A DNA stretch of 33,273 nucleotides from Rhodospirillales bacterium (GTDB taxonomy: Bacteria > Pseudomonadota > Alphaproteobacteria > Rhodospirillales > Magnetospirillaceae), in NCBI GenBank assembly GCA_015654615.1, contig JAATGN010000415.1, positions 1 to 33,273 of the forward strand, given 5' to 3'. Shown piece after piece: positions 1 through 9,013 of this stretch. The notes beneath the pieces were generated by a model. The model was not told where the DNA came from and did no database searches. It worked only from the letters and a program-made list of their open reading frames with translations. Position 1 is the first letter of the stretch, and the number at the start of each line of letters is the position of its first letter. The position numbers and the translations under genes are program-made.

Positions 1-95
1 GAAACGCCCGTGGGGGGGCCCCTGGATTCCGGCTGATCCAAGGCAATGACGAGAAAGATCGATGATCCAGTCCGATCGCAAATCGCTCTAGCCGC

Positions 96-413
96 CACGG
101 CTGTCCGGTTTAATTACAGGGCACCCTTACGGTCATAATTTCACCACGTCAATACAACCAAAAGTCATCATAGCCGGACTTGACACGGGCATCCACCTGT
201 CGAAACCAGACGATATCGTGTGATCCCGGCACGGGGATGCCCGTGTCAAGCACGGGCATGACGACTTTTGGTTTCGTGCCTCGAAAGGAATCAGTCAAAA
301 ATCGTGCACGCAACGACCGTGCCGGACAGCCGTGGGTCAAGCCCGGTGATGACGAATGATGGTTGTCTCTCGAAGCTGAAAAACAACCAAGATCCTTAAA
401 CCGGACAGCCGTG
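96..413. mobile_element. MITE-like palindromic element with 18-bp terminal inverted repeats
   Basis: The segment is bounded by a perfect 18-bp inverted repeat: cacggctgtccggtttaa at 96-113 and its reverse complement at 396-413. A third copy of the core ccggacagccgtg lies inside at 322-334. The interior holds a further long inverted repeat and no open frame of its own that resembles a transposase. Size, terminal repeats and lack of coding capacity fit a non-autonomous element. No clear target-site duplication is visible in the flanks. It ends exactly where the similarity of the minus-strand TumE-like fragment stops, which suggests it disrupted that gene. It could instead be a cluster of dispersed intergenic palindromes. 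Confidence 0.55.
157..272. repeat. 38-bp imperfect inverted repeat (stem-loop) nested inside the element
   Basis: The arms at 157-194 and 235-272 are reverse complements at 33 of 38 positions, with a 40-nt loop. They begin accaaaagtc and end cacgggcatcc. Such GC-rich dispersed palindromes are common between genes in alphaproteobacteria. Transcription from either side would give a long hairpin. Confidence 0.75.
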
Positions 414-589
414 ATTGGCCGCCGACCATCCGGCGCATGAAAGGTCAGCGAATAGGAAATGCCATGGGGCTTCTCCGGTATCGCATCGATCTCCCTGACC
501 TTGAAACGCGCCACATAGCCGCCATCGTAGATGATCTCTTCACCATCAAGGTCGAGCAGGTAGGCGAGGGAAGGGGCCGGGCTGGCCAT
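414..589 (-). pseudogene. Truncated TumE-like (DUF6516) toxin remnant
   Basis: The first 59 residues read like the N-terminus of the TumE/DUF6516 family of toxin-antitoxin proteins, with motifs such as LAYLLDLDGEE, DGGYVARFKV and HGISYSLTFHAPDG. The family normally continues to a little over 100 residues with a GFDNAH-like segment. Here the frame runs directly into the repeat element at 413 and continues to 149 with low-complexity repeat-derived sequence. The missing half is not found in the 95 bases beyond the element. No antitoxin gene is adjacent. The ATG at 587-589 has no convincing ribosome binding site. I infer an inactive relic; family assignment is by remembered motif resemblance. Confidence 0.5.
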
Positions 590-599
590 GGCATGACTG

Positions 600-616
600 A
601 TATCGGTTAGTGATAT
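600..616. promoter_or_regulatory. Short palindrome upstream of the TumE-like fragment
   Basis: ATATC-N7-GATAT lies 11 bases upstream of the ATG of the toxin remnant. Toxin-antitoxin operons are usually autorepressed through such palindromes near the start codon, so this may be a leftover operator. The evidence is only the symmetry and position. Confidence 0.25.
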
Positions 617-695
617 GAGTTGGCAAGGTCAAGCCGTCTGGGTGAGATGCGTGATCGGTGGTTTCCGCCCCGTGGATGCGGCTTGCTCATGGTAC

Positions 696-728
696 GGCAC
701 CCGACTGAATGTTATACAGTCGGATGCC
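696..728 (-). terminator. 12-bp stem hairpin downstream of livJ
   Basis: Arms at 696-707 and 717-728 pair over 12 positions with one G-T pair and enclose a 9-nt AT-rich loop. It lies 35 bases past the livJ stop codon. No U-tract follows on the minus strand, so it may be a weak or processed 3' end rather than a classical intrinsic terminator. The rest of 590-763 holds nothing else I can support. Confidence 0.45.
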
Positions 729-763
729 ACAATGCCGCATAAAATCAAGGGCTTAATGGTTTC

Positions 764-1867
764 TTAGTTTGCATAGACGTATTTGCCGTCTTTCCACACA
801 TAGAAGACGTAGCCGGGCGCCGTCACGTCGCCCTTGGCGTCGAAGCCGATCTTGCCCAGCACCGTATCGAACTGGTTGGCGCGCAAGGCCGCCGCGACCT
901 TGGTGCCGTCGGTGCTGCCGGCCTTCTGCGCCGCCTGCGCCCACGCCTGGATGGCGGCATAGGTATAAAGGGTATAGGCCTCGGGTTCGTAATGCTGGTC
1001 GCGGAAATATTTGACCAGGGTCGCATTGGCCGGATTGAGCCGCGGATCGGGGCCGAAGGTCATCAGGGTGCCTTCCCCGGCGGGGCCGGTGATCGCCCAG
1101 AATTCCTCGGTGACCAAGGCGTCGCCGCCGACCAGCGTGGCCTTGAGGCCCTGGTCGTGGATCTGGCGCACGATCAGGCCGCCTTCGGTCTTGTAGCCGC
1201 CGAAATAGACGACGTCCGCCTTGACGTCCTTCAGCTTCGAGACCAGCGGGGAATAATCCTTTTCTCCGGCGGTGATGGCCTCGTAGAGAACCTCCTTGAC
1301 GCCGAGCTTGTTGAGGGCGGCCTGGAATTGATCGGCCAGGCCCTTTCCATAGGTCGACTTGTCATGGACGACGGCGACGTTCTTGCCCTTGAAATGCTCG
1401 ACCACATAATTGGCCGCGGTCGGCCCCTGCGCGTCGTCGCGGCCGCACACGCGGAAGGTATTGGCCAGGCCGCGATCGGTATAGGTGGGGTTGGTCGAGC
1501 CGGGCGAGATCTGCACGATATTCGCTTCGGCATAGACGTCGGAGGCCGGGATCGACGAACTGGAGCAGAAATGGCCGACCACCACGGCGGCCTTCTTGGC
1601 GACGAAATCGTTGGCGACGCTCACCGCCTGTTTCGGATCGCAGGCGTCGTCGCCGGGGGCGAGCTGCAATTGTTGACCGAGCACGCCGCCCTTGGCGTTG
1701 ATGTCGGCGACCGCCTTGGCCCCCCCTTGCCGGAATTGTTCGCCGAATTGCGCCTCGCTGCCGGTCATCGGACCGGCGACGCCGACGACGATATCGGCTT
1801 TCGCCGCGGCGGCGGTAATAAGTGATGCGGCCATAGCGGCCAACAAGACGTAGGTGTTCCTCTTCAT
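764..1867 (-). CDS. livJ: Branched-chain amino acid ABC transporter, periplasmic binding protein
   Basis: This is the periplasmic ligand-binding component of a LIV-type high-affinity transporter, 367 residues. A Sec signal peptide is visible: MKRN, a hydrophobic stretch, then an AKA-D cleavage site near residue 24. The mature start DIVVGVAGPMTGSEAQFGEQ and later DACDPKQAV, ISPGSTNPTYTDRG and YAAIQAWAQA are typical of the Leu/Ile/Val-binding family. I chose the ATG at 1867, preceded by AGGAG nine bases upstream, over the longer frame from 1906, whose extra 13 residues would spoil the signal peptide. It lies 108 bases after the DUF6867 gene at the end of the liv operon. The true ligand (leucine, isoleucine, valine or another amino acid or amide) cannot be read from sequence. 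Confidence 0.93.
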   Translation of the reverse strand: MKRNTYVLLAAMAASLITAAAAKADIVVGVAGPMTGSEAQFGEQFRQGGAKAVADINAKGGVLGQQLQLAPGDDACDPKQAVSVANDFVAKKAAVVVGHFCSSSSIPASDVYAEANIVQISPGSTNPTYTDRGLANTFRVCGRDDAQGPTAANYVVEHFKGKNVAVVHDKSTYGKGLADQFQAALNKLGVKEVLYEAITAGEKDYSPLVSKLKDVKADVVYFGGYKTEGGLIVRQIHDQGLKATLVGGDALVTEEFWAITGPAGEGTLMTFGPDPRLNPANATLVKYFRDQHYEPEAYTLYTYAAIQAWAQAAQKAGSTDGTKVAAALRANQFDTVLGKIGFDAKGDVTAPGYVFYVWKDGKYVYAN

Positions 1868-1975
1868 CGGCGGACACTCCTGAGCAAGCGCGGCAAACCG
1901 CATCAAAGTCGTCGGAAATAACGGTTCATAGTAGCAGCGTCCGCAAAAGCCGCAACATTAAGACGGACTTTGGGA

Positions 1976-2329
1976 TTATCCATCGCGTTCGGTCCAGCGA
2001 AACCATCCGGCCCGTTTATAAAGCCAGGGATATTGGCTGGCCATCTGTCCCGCCCGGGTGGCCCGGTGGGCCGAAGCGGCGAGCAGCAAAAGCGTGGCGG
2101 CGCCCAGCAGATAGCCGCAGAGCGAAAGGAATTGTCCGTTGAACAGGGCGTAGACCAGGAAGCGGTTGGCGGCCCCGAGCAGCAGGCCATAGGGCAGCAC
2201 ATGCCACAATGGCCGCCAGGTGCGGGCCAGGGCCTGGCCGGCCATGATCGCGCAACCGCCCATGAAGACGACCGTGATGCCCAGGAAGACGGCGGGCGTC
2301 GTGCCGAACAGGGTTTCGAACAGGCTCAT
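1976..2329 (-). CDS. DUF6867 family membrane protein of the liv operon
   Basis: A 117-residue protein with about three to four hydrophobic segments (around residues 12-34, 43-60 and 68-85), ending in a soluble tail with YPWLYKRAGWFRW. This matches the DUF6867 family, which I know as a small membrane protein found in alphaproteobacterial branched-chain amino acid transporter operons; no function is established. Its ATG overlaps the livF stop codon by four bases (ATGA), so translation is probably coupled. A longer frame running up to 2926 is the antisense-type extension through livF and is not real. An accessory role in the transporter is inference from context alone. Confidence 0.82.
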   Translation of the reverse strand: MSLFETLFGTTPAVFLGITVVFMGGCAIMAGQALARTWRPLWHVLPYGLLLGAANRFLVYALFNGQFLSLCGYLLGAATLLLLAASAHRATRAGQMASQYPWLYKRAGWFRWTERDG

Positions 2330-3065
2330 GACGCGGTCTCCACCCCGTCGGCGGCATGATGCCCACCTTCCAGATAGGCGGCGCGGACCGCCGGGTCGGC
2401 CAACAGTTCCTCGCCGGTGCCGCTCATGGCGATGCGGCCATTGACCATGACATAGGCGCGATGGGCCAGCTTCAGGGCATGGAAGGCGTTCTGTTCGACC
2501 AGGAACACGGTGACCTTCTGCTCGCGATTGATTTCCCGGATGATTTGGAAAATCTGCCGGACGACCAGCGGCGCCAGGCCGAGCGACGGTTCGTCGAGCA
2601 TCAGCAGGCGCGGCCGGCCCATCAAGGCACGGCCGATCGCCAGCATCTGCTGTTCGCCGCCCGACAGGGTGCCGCCGCGCTGATCGAGGCGTTCCTGCAA
2701 TCGCGGAAACAGGGCCAGCACCCGTTCGAGATCGTCGGCGTAATATTGGGGCGGCGTGACCACGGCGCCCATCTGCAGATTTTCGCGGACCGTCATGCGG
2801 GGGAAGATATGGCGGCCTTCCGGGGCATGGGCGATGCCGCGCCGCACGATCTGGAAGGTGGGCAGGCGGGTGATGTCTTCGCCCTCGAAGACGATCGTCC
2901 CGCGGGTCGCCCGCGGTTTGCCGCACAGCGTCATCAGCAATGTGGTCTTGCCGGCGCCGTTGGCGCCGATCAGCGTGATGATCTCGCCGGCCTCGACATC
3001 GATGTCGACGCCGTGCAGGGCCTGGATACGGCCATAGCCCGATTGCAGATTGCGGATGGACAACA

Positions 3066-3066
<1 letters not shown>
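2326..3066 (-). CDS. livF: Branched-chain amino acid ABC transporter ATP-binding protein LivF
   Basis: One of the two cytoplasmic ATPases of the LIV transporter, 246 residues, the usual length. Walker A GANGAGKT is at residues 34-41, the ABC signature is LSGGEQQ, Walker B is LLMLDEPS followed by LGLAP, and the switch histidine region is FLVEQNAFHAL. The N-terminus MLSIRNLQSGYGRIQALHGV is characteristic of LivF. The ATG shares one base with the livG stop (TGATG), and its own stop overlaps the DUF6867 start. Confidence 0.95.
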
Positions 3067-3940
<874 letters not shown>

Positions 3941-3944
<4 letters not shown>

Positions 3945-5293
3945 GGCGCGGCCCCTTCCTCGGCCAGGGGCGGGCTGCCGGCATCCTTGCCCGGCCGCCC
4001 CAGGCGGATGGTCGGTTCGCGGCTGGACAGCAGGCCGCGGGGACGCCACAGCATGATCAGCACCATGGCGCCGCCGAAGGCCAGCATGCGGTACTGCTGC
4101 AGTTCCCGAAACCATTCGGGCAATCCGACCAGCAGGAAGGCCGACAGGACGATGCCGATCTGGCTGCCCATGCCGCCCAGGACGACGATGGCGAGAATGA
4201 TCGCCGATTCGAGGAAGGAGAAGCTCTCCGGGCTGATGAAGCCTTGGCGGGTGGCGAAAAACGATCCGGCGAATCCGGCGAACATGGCGCCGAGGGCGAA
4301 GGCCGACAGTTTCGTCTTGGTCGGGTCGATGCCGAGACTGCGGCAGGCCGTCTCGTCTTCGCGCAGCGCTTCCCAGGCCCGTCCGATCGGCAGCCGGCGG
4401 ATGCGCAGCGTGAAGAGGTTGGTGGCCAGCGCCAGGATCAGAATCAGATAATAGAGGAAAAGGATGCGATGGTCCGGCGAGAAGGGCAGGCCGAAGAATT
4501 CGTGAAAGGTGGTTCCGCCGGGTACGGCGGCGACCAGCGGCAATCCGAAGAAGCTGGGGCGCTGGATGCCCGAAATGCCGTTGGGGCCGCCGGTGACCAC
4601 CTGCCAGTTGAGCAGGACGACGCGGACGATTTCGCCGAAGCCCAGGGTGACGATGGCCAGATAGTCGCCGCGCAGGCGCAGGACCGGGAAACCCAGAAGC
4701 ATGCCGAAACAGGCGGCCAGGGCGCCGGCCAAAGGCAGGCACAGCCAGAAGGACAGGCCGAAGGTATGCGACAGCAGGGCGTAGGAGTACGCCCCGACGG
4801 CGTAGAAGGCGACATAGCCGAGATCGAGCAGGCCGGCCAGGCCGACCACCACATTGAGCCCCCAGCCCAGCATCACGTAGATCAGCAGCAAGGTCGCCTT
4901 GTCGAGCAGATTGCGATCGGCGAACGGCGTCCAGGGCAGCAGCAGGGCGGCGGCCACCATGACCCAGCCGGCGATCTTGCGCAGCCGGTGGGGATGGCTT
5001 TCCAGCCTTTGCGCCGCCTGCCGTCGCGCGCCGGATCGGCGCGCCAGGCCGTGTCTGGCCAGCGACAGCAACAGATGTCCGGCGAAAACGGCGACGACGG
5101 CGATGGCCACCCAGCTGAAACGGTAATCGAGGGACAGGCCCTGGGCCGAATCGACCAGGCGGAAGCCCAGCATCGGCAGGGCGAGCAGGCCGGCGAGCAA
5201 TCCGGCGGCGAGGGCGTCTTTCAGCAGATTGGGTGGAAAGACGGGGCTGTCGGCGGTCGTCGACGGCGGAACGGAACGGGCCGGCGCCGCCAT
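3941..5293 (-). CDS. livM: Branched-chain amino acid ABC transporter permease LivM
   Basis: Inner-membrane permease of the LIV transporter, 450 residues, with about ten hydrophobic segments. The core from about residue 125 (LLLIYVMLGWGLNVVVGLAGLLDLGY) to the C-terminus is the conserved permease domain, including the EAA-like loop around GRAWEALREDETACRSLGID that contacts the ATPase. The first 120 residues form an extension with two or three extra hydrophobic stretches and a basic loop. Many alphaproteobacterial LivM proteins carry one. The start ATG shares one base with the livH stop (TGATG). Confidence 0.94.
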
Positions 5294-6210
5294 CAGACTT
5301 TCTCGACCTCGGGTTTGCCCAGCAAACCGGTGGGACGGAAAATCAGCACCAGGACCAGAATCGAGAAGGTCGCCACATCCTTGTAGCCGATGCTGAAATA
5401 GCCGGACCAGAAAGCCTCGATCAGGCCGATCAGCAGGCCGCCCAGCATGGCCCCCGGCAAGGAGCCGATGCCGCCCAGAACCGCCGCGGTAAAGGCCTTC
5501 ATGCCGGCGATGAAGCCGATGTAGAAATCGATGACCCCGTAGTAGAGGGTGACCAGCAGGCCGGCGACGGCCGCCAGCGACGCCCCGATCACGAAGGTCG
5601 TCGAGATGATGCGATCGACATTGACCCCCAGCAGCGACGCCATGGTCATGTCCTGCTCGGTGGCCCGTTGGGCGCGGCCCAAAGGCGTGCGGGTAATGAC
5701 ATAGGTGAAGATGGCCATCAAGAGGGTGGTGACCACCACGATGACGATCTGCAGATAGCCCAGGCGCACATGAAAATCGGCGTTGAGGCCGGACAGTTCG
5801 AAACCGCCCTGAATCACCGGCTGCAGGGGTTTGACCTGCGCCCCCTGGGCCAATTGAACGTAATTCTGCAAGACGATGGACATGCCGATGGCGGAAATCA
5901 GCGGAGCCAATTTGACGGAGCCGCGCAAGGGACGATAGGCGATCCGCTCGATCGCCCAGCCATAGACGGCGGTGAACAGCATCGCCATCAACAGGACCAG
6001 AAACAGGGCGAGGGGGATATAACTGATCCCCAGGACTCCCATGAAAAGAAATCCAATCAAAGACATGAATGCACCAATCATGTATATTTCGCCATGAGCA
6101 AAGTTGATCATGCCGATAATACCGTACACCATCGTATAACCGATGGCGATGAGGCCATAAATTGCCCCAAGGCTGATGCCGTTGATGAGTTGTTGAATAA
6201 AATATTCCAT
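5293..6210 (-). CDS. livH: Branched-chain amino acid ABC transporter permease LivH
   Basis: Inner-membrane permease partner of LivM, 305 residues, the family's usual length, with about eight hydrophobic segments. Diagnostic parts are the start MEYFIQQLINGISLGAIYGL, MINFAHGEIYMIGAF, the ATPase-contact loop with GRAQRATEQDMTMASLLGVN, and the end FRPTGLLGKPEVEKV. I chose the ATG at 6210 rather than the longer frame from 6255, because LivH proteins start at MEYF and the upstream 15 residues are unlike the family. It is the first gene of the livHMGF-DUF6867-livJ operon. Confidence 0.95.
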   Translation of the reverse strand: MEYFIQQLINGISLGAIYGLIAIGYTMVYGIIGMINFAHGEIYMIGAFMSLIGFLFMGVLGISYIPLALFLVLLMAMLFTAVYGWAIERIAYRPLRGSVKLAPLISAIGMSIVLQNYVQLAQGAQVKPLQPVIQGGFELSGLNADFHVRLGYLQIVIVVVTTLLMAIFTYVITRTPLGRAQRATEQDMTMASLLGVNVDRIISTTFVIGASLAAVAGLLVTLYYGVIDFYIGFIAGMKAFTAAVLGGIGSLPGAMLGGLLIGLIEAFWSGYFSIGYKDVATFSILVLVLIFRPTGLLGKPEVEKV

Positions 6211-6314
6211 CAGGATCCGTTTTTTTTCATTTTGTCCCGTATAGGCACGCGCCATCCGGGATCGTCACCCTTTTGCCGGCTATTTGGGCAGATTCGAACA
6301 TTGCCGATCAATTG

Positions 6315-6342
6315 ACCGTACCCCATGGAATCGGCCTGTCAA
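6315..6342 (-). promoter_or_regulatory. Candidate sigma-70-type promoter of the liv operon
   Basis: On the minus strand TTGACA (6342-6337) is followed after 16 bases by TACGGT (6320-6315). The -35 is perfect but the -10 is poor. It would place transcription start near 6308, about 98 bases upstream of livH. No other candidate in 6211-6430 looks better. Confidence 0.35.
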
Positions 6343-6430
6343 GGGCCATTGCGCGCGCCGTTGCACCGCGGTTTCGACAAAGAAAAGGCGTGGGCTTTTC
6401 TTTCGTCCGTGCCGCGACCATATCCCAGCG

Positions 6431-6628
6431 ATGATCACGGTTCTTTCGGTCCTGCTCGGAATAGCTCTGTTCGCCGTCGTCGGCGTGCTGATGACGGGGG
6501 TGGTGGTCTTCGCCCGGGGCGGCGAAGTCAACCGGCGCTGGGCGAACCGTTTGATGAATTTGCGGGTGGCGACTCAGGCCGTCGTGGTGCTGCTGTTGGC
6601 GGCCCTGATGCTTGCCCATAAATTTTAG
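6431..6628 (+). CDS. Small HIG1-domain twin-transmembrane protein
   Basis: A 65-residue protein with two hydrophobic helices (about residues 2-24 and 45-61) joined by a basic loop containing GGEVNRRWANRLMNLRVATQ. This is the signature layout of the HIG1 (hypoxia-induced) domain, whose bacterial members are small inner-membrane proteins of uncertain role; some relatives associate with cytochrome oxidase. I chose the ATG at 6431 because the frame upstream to 6284 is basic, unlike the family and overlaps the promoter region. The ribosome binding site is weak. It is divergent from livH and 102 bases upstream of the ferredoxin gene. Confidence 0.8.
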   Translation: MITVLSVLLGIALFAVVGVLMTGVVVFARGGEVNRRWANRLMNLRVATQAVVVLLLAALMLAHKF

Positions 6629-6650
6629 CTGACAATAGGTCATGCTGCCG

Positions 6651-6680
6651 TGGCAATCGGCATATAGTTTGATGTATAAG
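6651..6680 (+). promoter_or_regulatory. Candidate promoter of the ferredoxin gene
   Basis: TGGCAA (6651-6656) and TATAAG (6675-6680) are separated by 18 bases, and transcription would start near 6687, about 45 bases before the ferredoxin ATG. The -35 is weak (3 of 6 matches). I saw no sigma-54 GG-N10-GC arrangement here, although the encoded ferredoxin is of a type often found in nif clusters. Confidence 0.3.
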
Positions 6681-6730
6681 CTCTCGGTCGCCGGAAAGGC
6701 TGCGCCCTTCTATCGAGAGGAGTTTTTTTT

Positions 6731-6925
6731 ATGTCTTACAAGATCGTCGCCTCGCAGTGCACGGGTTGCGGTGCCTGCGAATTCGAATGCCCCAACAAGG
6801 CAATTTCGGAGAAAGCGGGCGTGTTCGTGATCAATCCCGACAAATGCACCGAATGTGAGGGGCATTTCGACTCGCCGCAGTGCGCTGCGGTCTGTCCTGT
6901 CGACGAAACCTGCGTACCGCTCTGA
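6731..6925 (+). CDS. FdxN-type 2[4Fe-4S] ferredoxin
   Basis: A 64-residue soluble electron carrier with two cysteine clusters: [11 protein letters not shown] (first CxxCxxC plus an extra cysteine) at about residues 10-20 and [13 protein letters not shown] with [11 protein letters not shown] at about 39-61. The enlarged loop of the second cluster, CxxC-N8-C, is typical of the bacterial ferredoxins called FdxN or YfhL-like, which serve nitrogenase or other low-potential enzymes. A strong GAGAGGAG lies just before a T-rich spacer and the ATG at 6731. No nif structural gene is in view; NifJ, some 17 kb away, is a possible electron donor. Confidence 0.9.
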   Translation: MSYKIVASQCTGCGACEFECPNKAISEKAGVFVINPDKCTECEGHFDSPQCAAVCPVDETCVPL

Positions 6926-6932
6926 CCTTGCT

Positions 6933-6966
6933 GGGGCCCGGTCTTCGCGATTCGGGCCCCAATTTT
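6933..6966 (+). terminator. Rho-independent terminator of the ferredoxin gene
   Basis: A perfect 8-bp stem (ggggcccg at 6933-6940, cgggcccc at 6953-6960) with a 12-nt loop is followed by AATTTT. It starts eight bases after the ferredoxin stop and lies before the convergent DUF3253 gene, so it may serve both strands. Confidence 0.8.
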
Positions 6967-6976
6967 CCGGTGGGCG

Positions 6977-7261
6977 TTATCCGCCGGCCGCGCCGCCTTT
7001 TCGGCGGATGCGTATCACGCCTTTGATTTCGTCGGGCGTGACGGGCTTTCCTTTTCTCAAGAATTCCAGTTCGTCGAGGCGGGCCAGGGACAGCGCCTGC
7101 TGCCGGATGGCCGTCAGATAACGACGCCAGGCGTCCGGAGGGTCGCTGGGCTTGGCGCGGCCGGCATGAAAGGCGCGGGCCAATTCCTGCGGCGCTTTCG
7201 ACTTTCCGTCGGCAAGCGCGCTCAGCAGGAACAGGCGGATGGGGTCTTCAGGGTCTGTCAT
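6977..7261 (-). CDS. DUF3253 family protein
   Basis: A 94-residue basic protein recognisable as DUF3253 by WRRYLTAIRQQALSLARLDEL followed by EFLRKGKPVTPDEIKGVIRIRRK; the family looks like a small winged-helix fold (N-terminal helices with SALADGKSKAPQELARAF, C-terminal beta hairpin). Its function is unknown; nucleic-acid binding is a guess from the fold. I chose the ATG at 7261, since the upstream extension to 7387 is unlike the family. It is monocistronic, convergent with the ferredoxin gene, and the 147 bases separating it from the next minus-strand gene hold nothing I can name. Confidence 0.8.
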   Translation of the reverse strand: MTDPEDPIRLFLLSALADGKSKAPQELARAFHAGRAKPSDPPDAWRRYLTAIRQQALSLARLDELEFLRKGKPVTPDEIKGVIRIRRKGGAAGG

Positions 7262-7408
7262 CGTTTCGATGTAGCACGCCCGACCAAACTTGTCGCCATT
7301 CCGTAACGCCCCGGATGAAAAGTGCCGGTGCCATTGGATTGCTTCGCTTGCGTTCGTTGTGACGCGATTATTTCTTAACGAGCCCACCAGGCGGGCGAGG
7401 GGCTTTCG

Positions 7409-8812
7409 CTATGGCGATGCGACCTGAAGGATCGCGTCGCGGCGATGGGCGAACAGGACGGCGATGGCGCAGGAGGCCAGGCGGGCCTTGGCGCTGTCGG
7501 CGCGACTGGTCAGAACCACCGGCACGCGCGTGCCCAACACGATGCCGGCGGCTTCGGCATCGGCCAGATAAGCCAGTTGTTTGGCCAGCATATTGCCGGC
7601 CTCCAGATCCGGAACCAAAAGGATGTCGGCTTTGCCGGCGACCGGGGAGACGATTCTTTTGATGCGGGCCGCTTCCTCGCTGATGGCATTGTCGAAGGCC
7701 AGCGGGCCGTCCAGGATGCCGCCGGTGATCTGGCCGCGGTCGGCCATCTTGCACAAGGCCGCCGCCTCGATGGTCGAGGCGATCTTCGGATAGATCGTTT
7801 CGACGGCCGACAGGATGGCGACGCGCGGCGCGGCAATGCCCAGGACCTGGGCCAGGTCGATGGCATTCTGCAAGATGTCGGCCTTGTCTTCCAGGGTCGG
7901 GTAGATATTGATCGCGGCGTCGGTGATCAGCAGCATGCGCGGATAACTCGGCACATCCATGATGAAGACATGGCTGATCCGCCGGCTGGTCCTGAGCCCG
8001 GTATCGCGGGCCGCCACCTCATGCATCAGTTCGTCGGTGTGCAGGCTGCCCTTCATCAGCGCCTCGGCCTCGCCCGAACGGCAAAGGGCGACGCCGCGGG
8101 CGGCCGCCTCGTGGCTGTGTTCCACATCGACGATGCGATAGCGCGAAATATCGAGGCGGCAATCGCCCGCCACGCGTTCGATCTTCGGCCGCGGCCCGAT
8201 CAGTATCGGCTCGATCAATCCCCTTTCCGCCGCCTCGACCGATCCGCGCAGGGACGGCTCGTCGCAAGGATGCGCCACCGCCATGGAAATCGGCTTCAAT
8301 TCCTTGCAGCGTCCGATCAGGTCCTCGAAGGCATGATGGCCCCGGCTGAGCTTCATTTCCGGAAGAGCCACGCGTTCCCGGCATTGCTTTTCGAGAGGCG
8401 CATAGACCCGTGCGGTGCCGGTGAAGACCGTCAGGCCGTTCTGATTGACCGCCTTGCAGTCGAACGTCACCGTCTTGTCCACGGCATTCTTGTCGATCGC
8501 CGTGATGGTCACGGTCAGGCTGTCGCCCAAGGCGACCGTGGTGGCGAATTCGAGATTTTGCGATTTGTAGACGGTGCCGGCTCCGGGCAGATCGTTGCCC
8601 AGCAAAGCCGAGATCAGGGACGCGCCCCACATGCCATGGCCGACGACCCGATATTGCCGGGATGCCTCGTCGACCGGATAGAAATGCGTCGGATTGGCGT
8701 CGCCCGACATGATGCCGAACAGCAGGATGTCGTCCGTGGTCAAGGTGCGCTGGAGATGCGCCGACTGCCCGAGGGCGATTTCGTCGAATGTCTTGTTCTC
8801 GATGGTGGTCAT
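7409..8812 (-). CDS. Bifunctional MaoC-type enoyl-CoA hydratase / phosphate acyltransferase
   Basis: A 467-residue fusion. Residues 1-150 form a MaoC-like (R)-specific enoyl-CoA hydratase hot-dog domain with the hydratase motif GDANPTHFY (Asp38 and His43 as the likely catalytic pair) and VVGHGMWGASLIS. Residues about 165-467 are a phosphate acetyl/butyryltransferase domain with AHPCDEPSLRG, MKGSLHTDELMHEV, DAAINIYP and ILDGPLAFDNAIS. Such fusions are a known family annotated as bifunctional enoyl-CoA hydratase/phosphate acetyltransferase; they would hydrate a short 2-enoyl-CoA and exchange CoA thioesters with acyl phosphates. The start at 8812 has a GGGGG run upstream. No acetate or butyrate kinase is adjacent. 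The exact acyl chain cannot be told from sequence. Confidence 0.88.
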   Translation of the reverse strand: MTTIENKTFDEIALGQSAHLQRTLTTDDILLFGIMSGDANPTHFYPVDEASRQYRVVGHGMWGASLISALLGNDLPGAGTVYKSQNLEFATTVALGDSLTVTITAIDKNAVDKTVTFDCKAVNQNGLTVFTGTARVYAPLEKQCRERVALPEMKLSRGHHAFEDLIGRCKELKPISMAVAHPCDEPSLRGSVEAAERGLIEPILIGPRPKIERVAGDCRLDISRYRIVDVEHSHEAAARGVALCRSGEAEALMKGSLHTDELMHEVAARDTGLRTSRRISHVFIMDVPSYPRMLLITDAAINIYPTLEDKADILQNAIDLAQVLGIAAPRVAILSAVETIYPKIASTIEAAALCKMADRGQITGGILDGPLAFDNAISEEAARIKRIVSPVAGKADILLVPDLEAGNMLAKQLAYLADAEAAGIVLGTRVPVVLTSRADSAKARLASCAIAVLFAHRRDAILQVASP

Positions 8813-9013
8813 GGACGGCCCCCGCGAAAACCGTGCCGATCGATTCTTCGTGAATGTTCGCGATCGGCGACAGATCGGCCCAGGATGCCGCAAGTTTTGC
8901 TGCAGTGCAATATCCGCGGAAGAGGGATCGGTCTTCAACGGGTCGCTTCGGTCAGGCGCTGCGGACGGTCCCAACTGTATTTCCGCCCGCACCGCCCTGG
9001 ATGAATGAGGAAA

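Noticed and set aside
1868..1906. Upstream start for livJ giving a 380-residue protein
   Set aside because: The extra residues precede a complete signal peptide and lack a ribosome binding site, whereas AGGAG lies properly before ATG 1867.
6629..6730. Possible sigma-54 (nif-type) promoter before the ferredoxin gene
   Set aside because: No GG-N10-GC spacing with the TGGCAC/TTGCA consensus is present.
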